Positions 32,914-40,543 of a stretch of DNA of 64,000 nucleotides are shown piece after piece (position 1 is the stretch's first letter; each line of letters starts with the position of its first letter). The notes beneath the pieces were generated by a model that saw only the letters and a list, made by a program, of their open reading frames with translations, ran no database searches and was not told where the DNA came from. Where the stretch lies: contig NZ_JBPGNY010000001.1 in NCBI RefSeq assembly GCF_051133435.1, positions 558,001-622,000 on the forward strand, given 5' to 3'. The position numbers were made by a program, and so were the translations under genes. The stretch comes from JAAYAO01 sp051133435 (lineage in GTDB: Bacteria; Actinomycetota; Actinomycetes; Propionibacteriales; Propionibacteriaceae).

Positions 32914-34098
32914 TCAGATCATCGAGCGGATCGGGCCCATCGGCGGCTCGATATCCATGGAGGTGAGCGCCGCGACGTGGTACACCGAGCCCTGCACGTG
33001 GATCGCGTGCACCAGCCCCATGTTGGCGTCGCGCCAGAAGCGCTGGATCGGGCTGTCGACGCGCATCCCGTTACCGCCGGAGCGCACCACGACCTCGTTC
33101 ATCGCGCGCACCGCACGCCAGCAGGCGGACACCTGGGTGCGGCGGTTCTCGGCGCGCTCCTCGAAGGTGATCTCCTTGCCGGCCTCGACCCGGTCGTACA
33201 TCCGGTTGATGTTGTCCAGCATCGCGGTGCGGGAGGCCTGAATATCGGCAGCGGCCTCGCTGATCGTGAAGAGGGTGTGCGGGTCGTCCTTGATCTTGGT
33301 GCCGGTGATCTGGATCCGGCCCTGCTGGTAGGCCAGCGCGGCGGCCAGGGCACCCTCGCAGGCGCCGATCACCGCGGAGGTGATGCCGAGCGGGAAGACC
33401 GAGGTGAAGGGCACGTTGTAGGTGGTGGCGGTGACGCCCATTTCCTTGGGCAGGGTGCCGTCCATCACCTTGCCGCCGTCGATCACCCGGTAGTCGGGCA
33501 CGAAGGCGTCGCGCACGATGATGTCGCGCGAGCCGGTGCCGCGCAGACCGACGGTGTCCCAGGAGTCCTCGACGATCTCGTAGTCGGAGCGCGGCATGAT
33601 CACGTGGTACGACTGCGGGGGCATCAGCGGCTGGCCGTTCTCGTCGCCCATGAAGGCGCCCAGGAAGATCCAGTCACAGTGGTCGGTGCCCGAGGAGAAC
33701 TGCCAGTGGCCGTTGAAGATGTAGCCACCGTCAACCGGCTTCAACACACCCAGCGGAGCGTAGGGCGAAGCGATCCAGACCTCGGGGTCCTCACCCCAGA
33801 TCTCGTGCTGCACCTTGGGGTCGGCCAGGGCGACCTCCCAGGAGTGCAGGCCCACGATGCCGGCCACCCAGCCGGTCGAGGCATCATGTTTGCCGATCTC
33901 CATCGCGGCCTCGGCGAATTCCACCGGGTGCGCTTCCTGGCCGCCGAAGGTGGCCGGCTGCAGCATCCGCATGACACCGGTCTCGCGCAGGCCCTGCGCG
34001 GCGCGGTCGTCCAGCTTGGTGAGCTTCTCGTTGCTGGCGGCGCAGTCTCGGAACAGTTCGGCCCGTTCCTCGATGGCCTGCATCACGGGATTGGTCAT
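32914..34098 (-). CDS. HsaA-like flavin-dependent monooxygenase, copy 1
   Basis: A 394-residue acyl-CoA-dehydrogenase-fold monooxygenase. It resembles HsaA, which uses reduced flavin from HsaB to hydroxylate the phenolic ring of 3-HSA: DASTGWVAGIVGLHSWEVAL near residue 75, SPYAPLGVLKPVDGGY, HWQFSSGTDHCDW, DTVGLRGTGSRDI near residue 205 and IQRFWRDANMGLVHA near the end are the family landmarks. Differences in the mid-region leave the exact substrate open. The start at 34098 begins the fold directly. It is first after kshB in a minus-strand series, with a 15-bp palindrome 126 bases upstream. No HsaB gene is present. Confidence 0.78.
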   Translation of the reverse strand: MTNPVMQAIEERAELFRDCAASNEKLTKLDDRAAQGLRETGVMRMLQPATFGGQEAHPVEFAEAAMEIGKHDASTGWVAGIVGLHSWEVALADPKVQHEIWGEDPEVWIASPYAPLGVLKPVDGGYIFNGHWQFSSGTDHCDWIFLGAFMGDENGQPLMPPQSYHVIMPRSDYEIVEDSWDTVGLRGTGSRDIIVRDAFVPDYRVIDGGKVMDGTLPKEMGVTATTYNVPFTSVFPLGITSAVIGACEGALAAALAYQQGRIQITGTKIKDDPHTLFTISEAAADIQASRTAMLDNINRMYDRVEAGKEITFEERAENRRTQVSACWRAVRAMNEVVVRSGGNGMRVDSPIQRFWRDANMGLVHAIHVQGSVYHVAALTSMDIEPPMGPIRSMI

Positions 34099-34223
34099 GA
34101 CTCCTCTTCTCCGGTCGTTGGGACCGTCGTCCACACCCATGGGCGGGACGATTGGTGCTGATATTGGGGCCCGTAGTTCCCAGGACTCACGGTGGCACCG
34201 GTTGGAGAACCGGGCTCCGCCAG

Positions 34224-34238
34224 TCCCGCTGAACGGGT
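34224..34238. promoter_or_regulatory. 15-bp palindrome upstream of the HsaA-like operon
   Basis: On the minus strand the site is ACCCG-TTCAG-CGGGA, a near-perfect palindrome. It overlaps the last base of the kshB stop and lies in the 139-base gap before the HsaA-like gene, which otherwise contains nothing I recognise. The spacer TTCAG is identical to that of the 27501 site. Confidence 0.6.
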
Positions 34239-35263
34239 CATTCGTCGTAGCTGACCTTCACGAAGTCGGTCAGCGGCGTGGCCTGACAGGCCAGGATGAG
34301 CCCTTCGGCCAGGTCGTCCTTGTCCAGGACCTCGTTGTTGGCCAGTTCGACCTCGCCCTCCAGGACGAAGCAGGCACAGGCACTGCAGGCCCCCTCCCGG
34401 CAGGAGAACGGGGCGTCCATCCCGGCCTCGCGCAGCACGTCGAGCAGGTTGTTGCTGCGCGGCCAGTCGACCGTCCTGGTCTCCCCGTCGAGGGTGGCCT
34501 CCACGGTGCTCATCGGCCCGGAGCTGTCGAGTTCGACGTGCGACTCGGCGAAGGGGTCGTTGGTCAGCGAGGTGAAACGTTCGATGTGAATGTTCTCGCT
34601 CGGTGTGCCCACCTCGGGCAGCACCTTCTCGCACAGGTTCATGAACGGTTCGGGCCCGCAGATGAAGACCTGCCGGTCGGCATAGGGGGCCAACAGCGAG
34701 CGCCAGGTGTCATCGGTCGGCACCCCCTGGAGGACTTCCAGCCAGTGCACGACGGTGAGTCGACTGCCGTACTTGTCGGCCTCGTTCTTGATCTGCTGGG
34801 AGAAGATCACCGAGCGCTCGTCGCGGTTGGCGTAGATCAGGGTGACGTGCCCGTCCGACTCGTCCAGCACGGCCTTCAGGATGGACAGCATCGGGGTGAT
34901 GCCCGACCCGGCGCCCAGCAACAGGAAATCGCCGTCGAACGAACGCGGGGTGAAGGCGCCGGCCGGACGCAGCACGTCCAACTCGTCACCGACCCGCACG
35001 GTGTCACAGAACCAGTTGGACGCGTATCCGCCCAGGGTTCGCTTGACCGCCACCCGCATCGGTTCGTCCCGGGAGGGTGAGCTGCACAGCGAGTAGCTGC
35101 GGGCAGCACCTTCGGGCCAGTCGGTGGGGATGCGGAAGGTCAGGAACTGCCCGGCCTTGTACTTGAACATCTCGGGGTGATCGACCGGTTCGACCGCGAA
35201 GGACTTCGCGTCCGGGGTTTCCTGGACGACCTCCAGTACCCGGACCTTCAGGACATCGCTCAT
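34238..35263 (-). CDS. kshB: 3-ketosteroid 9alpha-hydroxylase reductase component
   Basis: A 341-residue reductase with the KshB plan: an FAD domain (RSYSLCSSPS near residue 55), an NAD domain (LLLGAGSGITPMLSILKAVL near 115 and CGPEPFM near 205), and a C-terminal plant-type [2Fe-2S] domain with Cys288, Cys293, Cys296 and Cys326. It passes electrons from NADH to the Rieske oxygenase KshA. It could also serve the second Rieske oxygenase at 41759. The start is one base after the IclR stop, so the two genes are a unit; the HsaA-like gene follows after a gap with a regulatory palindrome. Confidence 0.9.
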   Translation of the reverse strand: MSDVLKVRVLEVVQETPDAKSFAVEPVDHPEMFKYKAGQFLTFRIPTDWPEGAARSYSLCSSPSRDEPMRVAVKRTLGGYASNWFCDTVRVGDELDVLRPAGAFTPRSFDGDFLLLGAGSGITPMLSILKAVLDESDGHVTLIYANRDERSVIFSQQIKNEADKYGSRLTVVHWLEVLQGVPTDDTWRSLLAPYADRQVFICGPEPFMNLCEKVLPEVGTPSENIHIERFTSLTNDPFAESHVELDSSGPMSTVEATLDGETRTVDWPRSNNLLDVLREAGMDAPFSCREGACSACACFVLEGEVELANNEVLDKDDLAEGLILACQATPLTDFVKVSYDE

Positions 35264-35264
35264 T

Positions 35265-36083
35265 TCAGGATTGTCCCACCAGACCCAGACGTCGCGAGCG
35301 GGGTGTCAGGCGCAGATCGGGCCACAACTCCTTCGAGATCTGTCGGGCGGCATCGGCGACCAGCGGGGCGACCCGATTCAGCGGGGTCTGCATGCCACCG
35401 ACCAGGGACAGGGCGGCCACCGGGCCCTGCGGGCCGCGCACCGCGGCCGCGACACAGGCGATACCGGGGTAGGCCTCGCCGCGCTCGAAGGCCAGGCCGC
35501 CGCGGGAGCGCACCCGGGCGAGTTCCTGGTGCAGCATGCCGCTGGGACGTTCTTCGTCGCGGCAGACCGCAACACCGGCGAGACGCTCGACCTGCTCGGG
35601 TTCCAGCCAGGCCAGCATCGCCTTGCCCAGTGCGGTGGTGTGCGCCGGCAGACGGCCGCCGACCCGGGAGGGAACACTCAGCGCCAGTCGCCCACCGACC
35701 TTGTCGAGGTAGTAGACGTCGCCGCCCTCGAGAATGCCCAGATGGGCCACCATGCCGGTGCGCAGATGCAGTTCCTGCAGGCGCATCGCGGAGGCTTCGC
35801 GGATCGGGGCGTGGTTGTTCTGGCCGCCACCCAGACCGAGCGAGCGGCTACCGAGGACGTACCCGAAGGAGGTGTGTTCCAGCCAGTCGAGTCGCACCAA
35901 CTGATCGAGGATGCGGTGCGCGGTGGACCGCGGCAGATGAGTTCGGTGGGCCACGTCCTCCAGCGTCAGCCGCGCGTGCGGCCGGTCGAAGGCATCCAGA
36001 ATCAAAGTCATTCGTTCGACCATGGACGGGGGCAGCTCGCGCCGCGCCGGTACCTGCTCATCAACACTGACGGCCAGGGACAT
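35265..36083 (-). CDS. IclR-family transcriptional regulator, copy 1
   Basis: A 272-residue IclR protein. The N-terminal winged helix-turn-helix spans about residues 18-80 (LTLEDVAHRTHLPRSTAHRILDQLVRLDWLE), and the C-terminal effector domain spans 95-260 (PAHTTALGKAMLAW near 150, the typical ligand-pocket segment). It is followed directly by kshB and is divergent from the LLM gene at 36322. IclR proteins bind 15-bp palindromes, so it is a candidate reader of the repeated TCCCG-N5-CGGGA sites; the second IclR gene at 39507 is an equal candidate. Confidence 0.87.
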   Translation of the reverse strand: MSLAVSVDEQVPARRELPPSMVERMTLILDAFDRPHARLTLEDVAHRTHLPRSTAHRILDQLVRLDWLEHTSFGYVLGSRSLGLGGGQNNHAPIREASAMRLQELHLRTGMVAHLGILEGGDVYYLDKVGGRLALSVPSRVGGRLPAHTTALGKAMLAWLEPEQVERLAGVAVCRDEERPSGMLHQELARVRSRGGLAFERGEAYPGIACVAAAVRGPQGPVAALSLVGGMQTPLNRVAPLVADAARQISKELWPDLRLTPRSRRLGLVGQS

Positions 36084-36192
36084 GCGTTTCTCTCCTCCTG
36101 CGATGGGGAAGAACCGATGGACTGAAATCGATTCTACCCGTTATCTCTATCAGCCCGGGGGCCGGGATGGAAGACTTTTCGGCCAATTTCTC

Positions 36193-36212
36193 AACCAAGC
36201 GCTCACTTGGTT
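36193..36212. promoter_or_regulatory. Palindrome AACCAAG-N6-CTTGGTT in the iclR / LLM divergent promoter
   Basis: AACCAAG (36193-36199) and CTTGGTT (36206-36212) are perfect inverted arms with a CGCTCA spacer. CAAG/CTTG arms are typical of TetR-type operators of acyl-CoA genes, including KstR2 sites. It lies between the divergent starts at 36083 and 36322 and is not the TCCCG-type site. Confidence 0.5.
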
Positions 36213-36321
36213 TCAAGATATCCCGGATTTCCGGGCTTCCATTGGGCGGGATCGAGCCGCACCCGAGGCCGGGTGCGCCGTGAGGATGAAAAGACTTGTG
36301 CCCTGAGAAGGAGAACCCGTT

Positions 36322-37188
36322 ATGCGGATCGGTATTTCGAGCCCGATTGTGATCCAACAGCCCGGCATCGCTTCGGAGTGGGAGGCCGACGCCGGCATCG
36401 GCGAACTCGCCACCATCGCCGAGGCCGCCGACCGGCTCGGCTACCACCACATGTCCTGCAGTGAACACGTGGCACTCCCCCGCTCGGCGGAGTCCCGCGG
36501 GCTGACCTACTGGGACCCGTTGGCCACCTTCGGCTACCTGGCCGCCCGCACCGAGAAGCTGCGCCTGGTCACCCAGGTGCTGGTACTCGGCTACCACCAC
36601 CCGCTCGAGATCGCCAAGCGGTACGGCACCCTCGACCTGGTCAGCAACGGTCGACTGGTGTTGGGCCTGGGCGTCGGCAGCCTGGAGGAGGAATTCGAGC
36701 TGTTGGACGCGCCCTTCACCGATCGCGGGGCCCGGGCCGATGAGGCGATGGCCGCCCTGCGCGCGAGCCTGTCGGTGGCCGAGCCGGAGTTCCACGGCGA
36801 CTACTACGACTACTCCGGGATGGTGGTGCAGCCGCACGCGGTGCAGGACCACGTCCCGATGTGGGTGGGGGGCCGCAGCCAGCGCTCACTGCGTCGGGCG
36901 GTCACCCTGGGCGACGGTTGGTTGCCCTTCGGGCTGGGCTTCGAGCAGCTCCAGCAACTGTTGGCCAAGTTCGACCTGCCGGAAGGTTTCGAGGTCGTGC
37001 TGTCCACCGGCCCGCTCGACCCGATCGGAGACCCGGACGGCGCCCGGCGCCGGATCGACCGCACGGTGGCCGCCGGGGCGACGGTCGTCGCGGTGCAGAT
37101 GCGCGCCGACTCGGCCGACCACTACTGCGAACAACTGGCCACGTTGGCCGACCTGACCGACCTGTCCGGCACCAACCGAGGAGCATGA
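36322..37188 (+). CDS. LLM-class flavin oxidoreductase (luciferase-like), copy 1
   Basis: A 288-residue bacterial luciferase-like TIM barrel, F420- or FMN-dependent. Landmarks: EAADRLGYHHMSCSEHVALP near residue 35, AARTEKLRLVTQVLVLGYHHPLEIAKRYGTLDLVSNGRLVLGLGVGS at 75-120, and VPMWVGGRSQRSLRRAV near 175. The family performs F420-linked dehydrogenation or flavin monooxygenation. Whether it uses F420 cannot be decided from these motifs. AGAAGGAG 7 bases before the ATG is an optimal ribosome site. The next gene starts 1 base after its stop, so the two form a pair. Confidence 0.82.
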   Translation: MRIGISSPIVIQQPGIASEWEADAGIGELATIAEAADRLGYHHMSCSEHVALPRSAESRGLTYWDPLATFGYLAARTEKLRLVTQVLVLGYHHPLEIAKRYGTLDLVSNGRLVLGLGVGSLEEEFELLDAPFTDRGARADEAMAALRASLSVAEPEFHGDYYDYSGMVVQPHAVQDHVPMWVGGRSQRSLRRAVTLGDGWLPFGLGFEQLQQLLAKFDLPEGFEVVLSTGPLDPIGDPDGARRRIDRTVAAGATVVAVQMRADSADHYCEQLATLADLTDLSGTNRGA

Positions 37189-37189
37189 G

Positions 37190-37696
37190 ATGACCATCGA
37201 AGAACGACTGGCGGCCCTGGAGACCGAGGTGCGCCACCTGCGCGATATCGCCGAGATCACCAACCTGGCGATGAGTTACGGGCCCCTGGTCGACAGTGGG
37301 GCCCCGGATGCGGTGGCCGACCTGTACATCGCCGACGGCGTCTACGACGTGGACGAGATCTGCATGAACAACCGCGAGGAAATCCGCGCGATGGTGAAAA
37401 GTGAAGGGCATCAGGGGTGGATCACCGGTGGGGCGGCGCACTTCACCGGCCCGCTCACCATCGAGGTGGACGGGGACACCGCCACCGCGGTCGGCCACAC
37501 CCTGATGGTGATCAAGGACGAGGGCGAGTTCCGGTTCTACCCGCGCCGCGCCACCGCCAGTGTCTGGGAGTTCGTCCGCACCGATGAGGGGTGGAAGATC
37601 TCCCGGCGCACCAACCGACTGCTGGACGGCCGGGAGGAGTCGCGCGCCCTGTTCGCCGATGCGCTGGGCGCGACCCGGTACGTGCCGGGGGCCTGA
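37190..37696 (+). CDS. SnoaL-like / NTF2-fold protein
   Basis: A 168-residue protein of the SnoaL-like polyketide cyclase / steroid isomerase-like superfamily: an N-terminal helix (RLAALETEVRHLRDIAEITNLAMSYGPLVDSG) leads into the cone-shaped NTF2 fold, with DLYIADGVYDVD near residue 46 and GGAAHFTGPLTIEVDGDTA near 82. Members catalyse isomerisation, dehydration or small hydrolytic steps; ring-hydroxylating dioxygenase small subunits share the fold. It begins just after the LLM gene with GAGGA as ribosome site. The exact reaction is unknown. Confidence 0.78.
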   Translation: MTIEERLAALETEVRHLRDIAEITNLAMSYGPLVDSGAPDAVADLYIADGVYDVDEICMNNREEIRAMVKSEGHQGWITGGAAHFTGPLTIEVDGDTATAVGHTLMVIKDEGEFRFYPRRATASVWEFVRTDEGWKISRRTNRLLDGREESRALFADALGATRYVPGA

Positions 37697-37723
37697 TCCT
37701 CGACCGGGCCCCCGGCAACGGGA

Positions 37724-39346
37724 TCAGCCCTTCTCGATCCAGGCCTCGTCGAAGAGCACCATCACATTGATGTGGCTCTTGATACCGCGCACGTCGTCGG
37801 ACCAGATGACGTAGTCGGCGGCCGGGGCGAAGATCAGCGCCGGCACGTCCTGGTTCCACTGTTCCTGGATCTTGCCGGCGATCTCGACCTTCTTGTCGTG
37901 ATCGGCCTCGCGCCCGAACTCGTCGATCAGCCCATCCATCTCGGGGCTGGTGTAGGTACCGCTGGGGTTGCCGGTGCTGTGCCCGACCGCGGCCATCCGG
38001 GCCCACGGCTCGGCCTCACGCCACGACATACCCGACTGACCGAGATCGTAATCGCGGTCGATCAGCACCTTCTTGATCAGTTCCGGGGTGCCGCGCAGGG
38101 GGTCGAGTTCGGTCTCGAAGCCCACCGCGTCGAGCTGGGCCTTGATCGCCATGGCCTGCTCCCGGGCACTGGGGGTGTTCGGGAAGGTGTAGGAGACCTT
38201 GCCGTCGAAACCGTCGGCCTTGGCCTCCTCGAGGAGTTTCTTGGCCTCCTCCGGATCGTGGCCGTAACCCTCCACACCGGAGTGCCAACCCGAGATCTCC
38301 GGGAAGATCTGATCGCTGGCATAGCCCGACCCGCCGAAGGCCCGGTCCTGGATCACCGTCGGGTCGACGGCCAGCGCCATCGCCCTGCGCACCCGCACGT
38401 CCTCACCCGGACGTCCCTCGGTCGCGTTGATGATCGCGACCCGGCCCAACGGCACCATGTTCAGGAACATCTGGGTGTCACTGTCGATGTACTTGTCGGC
38501 CAGCACCGGGTCGTTCAGCGCGGCCAGCTTGATATTGCCGCCCTCGAAGCTCTCGGAGGTGGCCTCGGGAGCACCCAGGAAGACCGCGCGCAGCTTCTTG
38601 ATGTTCACCTCACCGCGCCAGTAGTCGTCGCGGGCGGTCAGCACGATCTCCTCGCCCGGGGCGTGGCGCTCCAGGACGTAGGGGCCGGCCCCGATCGGCT
38701 TGAACTCCTCGGGGGTGGCACCGTCGGAGCCCTCGGCGACGATCATGCCGGGGGCGGTGGTCAGCATGTAGCCGAAGGTCGGCCACGGGTCGTTCAGGGT
38801 GAACTTGACCGTGCGCTCGTCCACGGCTTCGGTCGAGGCGACCTTGCCCTGCCACATCCGCGCTTCGTCGGTGGGCATCTTCATGTAGCGCTCGAGGCTC
38901 CAGATCACGGCCTCGGCGTTCAGCGGCTTGCCGTTGCTGAACTTCACATCCTCGCGCAGCTTCAGCGTCCATTCGGTGTGGTCGTCGTTGTGCTCCAGCC
39001 CCTCGGCCAACTGCGGCACGAGTTCACCGCTCTCGACATCCCAGCGCATCAGCACATCGAAGATCGCGGCCATCTCCATACCGCCGGTCAGACCCGACAT
39101 GATGTTCATGGCCGGATCCAGGCTGCGCGGCTCGGACAATCCTCCGAAGGTCAGTTCGCCGCCGGGGGACGGGGTGCCGTCCTCCTTGATATGGAGCATG
39201 CCGGGTGTCCACTTGGACTTCTGTGCCGGTGCCGTTTCCTCACCCTCGGGGCCATCGGTGCCCCGGGTACATCCAGCGGCCACCAGGACCGACACCATCG
39301 CCAGGGCCGCCACTCGGCGGGCCCAGCCGAACCGTTGTTGAGCCAT
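37724..39346 (-). CDS. ABC peptide/opine-type substrate-binding lipoprotein
   Basis: A 540-residue family-5 extracellular solute-binding protein (DppA/OppA class). Residues 1-26 form a lipoprotein signal peptide ending in VAAGC with Cys26 as the lipidated residue. GELTFGGLSEPRSLDPAMN near residue 60 is the family onset, LKLREDVKFSNGKPLNAEAVIWSLER near 140 the signature. It captures a solute outside the membrane. The matching permease and ATPase genes are not adjacent but at 46442-50617, and both units have near-identical palindromes upstream. ATG at 39346 is preferred over TTG one codon earlier, with AAGGGA 8 bases upstream. Confidence 0.87.
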   Translation of the reverse strand: MAQQRFGWARRVAALAMVSVLVAAGCTRGTDGPEGEETAPAQKSKWTPGMLHIKEDGTPSPGGELTFGGLSEPRSLDPAMNIMSGLTGGMEMAAIFDVLMRWDVESGELVPQLAEGLEHNDDHTEWTLKLREDVKFSNGKPLNAEAVIWSLERYMKMPTDEARMWQGKVASTEAVDERTVKFTLNDPWPTFGYMLTTAPGMIVAEGSDGATPEEFKPIGAGPYVLERHAPGEEIVLTARDDYWRGEVNIKKLRAVFLGAPEATSESFEGGNIKLAALNDPVLADKYIDSDTQMFLNMVPLGRVAIINATEGRPGEDVRVRRAMALAVDPTVIQDRAFGGSGYASDQIFPEISGWHSGVEGYGHDPEEAKKLLEEAKADGFDGKVSYTFPNTPSAREQAMAIKAQLDAVGFETELDPLRGTPELIKKVLIDRDYDLGQSGMSWREAEPWARMAAVGHSTGNPSGTYTSPEMDGLIDEFGREADHDKKVEIAGKIQEQWNQDVPALIFAPAADYVIWSDDVRGIKSHINVMVLFDEAWIEKG

Positions 39347-39410
39347 CAATTCGTCCCTTCATCGTGTGGGCCTGAGCCAAACAGCACAACCGAACAGTGG
39401 CGACCAACAG

Positions 39411-39425
39411 TCCCGGTATCCGGAA
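39411..39425. promoter_or_regulatory. 15-bp palindrome upstream of the binding-protein gene
   Basis: TCCCG-GTATC-CGGAA, followed by AA. It lies 64 bases before the binding-protein start and closely matches the site at 50719 upstream of the permease operon (TCCCG.T..CCGGAAA shared). It is also in the promoter of the divergent IclR gene. Confidence 0.6.
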
Positions 39426-39455
39426 AACTTCTAGATAACGCTTTCCATCGGGTCC

Positions 39456-39461
39456 TACACT
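39456..39461 (+). promoter_or_regulatory. -10 box TACACT for the iclR gene
   Basis: TACACT lies 45 bases before the ATG at 39507 and fits the TANNNT pattern. The palindrome at 39411-39425 is about 30 bases upstream, where a bound regulator could act on both divergent genes. Confidence 0.4.
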
Positions 39462-39506
39462 GCGGCAACGGACCTGAGCTCCACCCCACAGAATGCGCAG
39501 TGAGTC

Positions 39507-40292
39507 ATGTCAGCTGAATCATCCAAGTCGGTACTGCACCGGATGGACCAAGTGATGAGTGCCATCCAGGAGCAGCGGGGACAAACCCTCACCGAGGTCT
39601 GCCAGCGCACCGGTCTGCCCCGCACCACGGTGCACCGGTTCCTGGACAGCCTGGTCGAGATGCGCTGGCTCAGCCGAGTCGGCAACCAGTACGAGTTCGG
39701 GGTGCGGATGCTGGAGATGGGCGCCGGGGAGGAACACTGGTTCTTCCGGTTGGCCCAGCCCGAGTTGATGGAACTGCATCTGCGCACCCGCCAGACCGTG
39801 CACCTGACCTTTCTGGACGGACCGGACGTGGTCTTCTGGAAGAAGCTGTCCGGGCGGGAGGGCGCGATCATTCCCACCCGCTTCGGTGGCCGCCGACCCG
39901 CGCACCTGACCGCCTCGGGCAAAGCCATCCTGGCCGCCGGCGACCCGGAACTGCTGGCCGACTTCAGCCGCCACCGACTGACCCAGGCCACCCCGAACAG
40001 CATCACCACCTTCGAGGATCTGACCGCCGAGATCGCCCGTGTGCGCCGGGAGGGCCTGGCCCATGATCGGGGCGAATCGTGGCCGGAGGTCGGCTGCATC
40101 GCCCGGGCGGTGGTGGCCAAGCCGGACGGGCACACCACCGTGGGCACCCCGATGATCGCGGCGATCTCGATCAGCGGCCCGCGGGAGCGGATCCAGGCCT
40201 CGGCCCGGGCCCTGGAGAGCGCGCTGCGCAGCACCTGCCATGCGATCGAAACCGCGGCCGGCCGTCAGGTGCACCGGGCGTACGCGAGTTGA
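39507..40292 (+). CDS. IclR-family transcriptional regulator, copy 2
   Basis: A 261-residue IclR protein: helix-turn-helix at about residues 10-65 (TLTEVCQRTGLPRTTVHRFLDSLVEMRWLSR), effector domain after residue 80 with PTRFGGRRPAHLTASGKAILAA near 120 and CIARAVVAKP near 195. It is divergent from the binding-protein gene with a 15-bp palindrome between them, so self- and transporter control is likely. Its sequence plan matches the IclR at 35265, but the two are not close copies. Confidence 0.87.
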   Translation: MSAESSKSVLHRMDQVMSAIQEQRGQTLTEVCQRTGLPRTTVHRFLDSLVEMRWLSRVGNQYEFGVRMLEMGAGEEHWFFRLAQPELMELHLRTRQTVHLTFLDGPDVVFWKKLSGREGAIIPTRFGGRRPAHLTASGKAILAAGDPELLADFSRHRLTQATPNSITTFEDLTAEIARVRREGLAHDRGESWPEVGCIARAVVAKPDGHTTVGTPMIAAISISGPRERIQASARALESALRSTCHAIETAAGRQVHRAYAS

Positions 40293-40543
40293 CGGCTTAC
40301 GTGAGTTGACGGCGCGGCGAGAGTCCGCGGGCCCGGGCGAGCTGACGACGCGGCGCTCCCGGTTCGAACCCGAACCACCCAACTCCCACCGCTCCCCTGC
40401 TGCAACCAGCCCGATTCCGCGCCACCATCCACGTGGACAGCGCGCCGAGCCAAAATCAGGCCGGTTACAGCAGGAGCGAACTCGAAGGTCCGTGCGCGGG
40501 ACGGGAACGAGGGTCCGGGTGCCCGATTCGTAGCCCGTCCTGC
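40293..40543. other. 251-base non-coding gap with repeats
   Basis: No gene is supported. Besides the palindromic repeat at 40391-40478 it contains a short unit GCGAGTTGACGGC at 40284-40296, with variants at 40301-40313 and 40337-40349; the first copy overlaps the iclR stop. No promoter was recognised. Confidence 0.6.
40391..40478. repeat. Second palindromic repeat family, copy B
   Basis: Two inverted copies of a roughly 38-base unit face each other around TCCACGTGGA (40428-40437). The outer ends are GCTCCCCTGCTGCAACCAGC on the left and GGCCGGTTACAGCAGGAGC on the right. A related pair is at 22951-23030. It lies in the gap between iclR and the convergent monooxygenase gene and could form a long hairpin. 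Confidence 0.65.
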
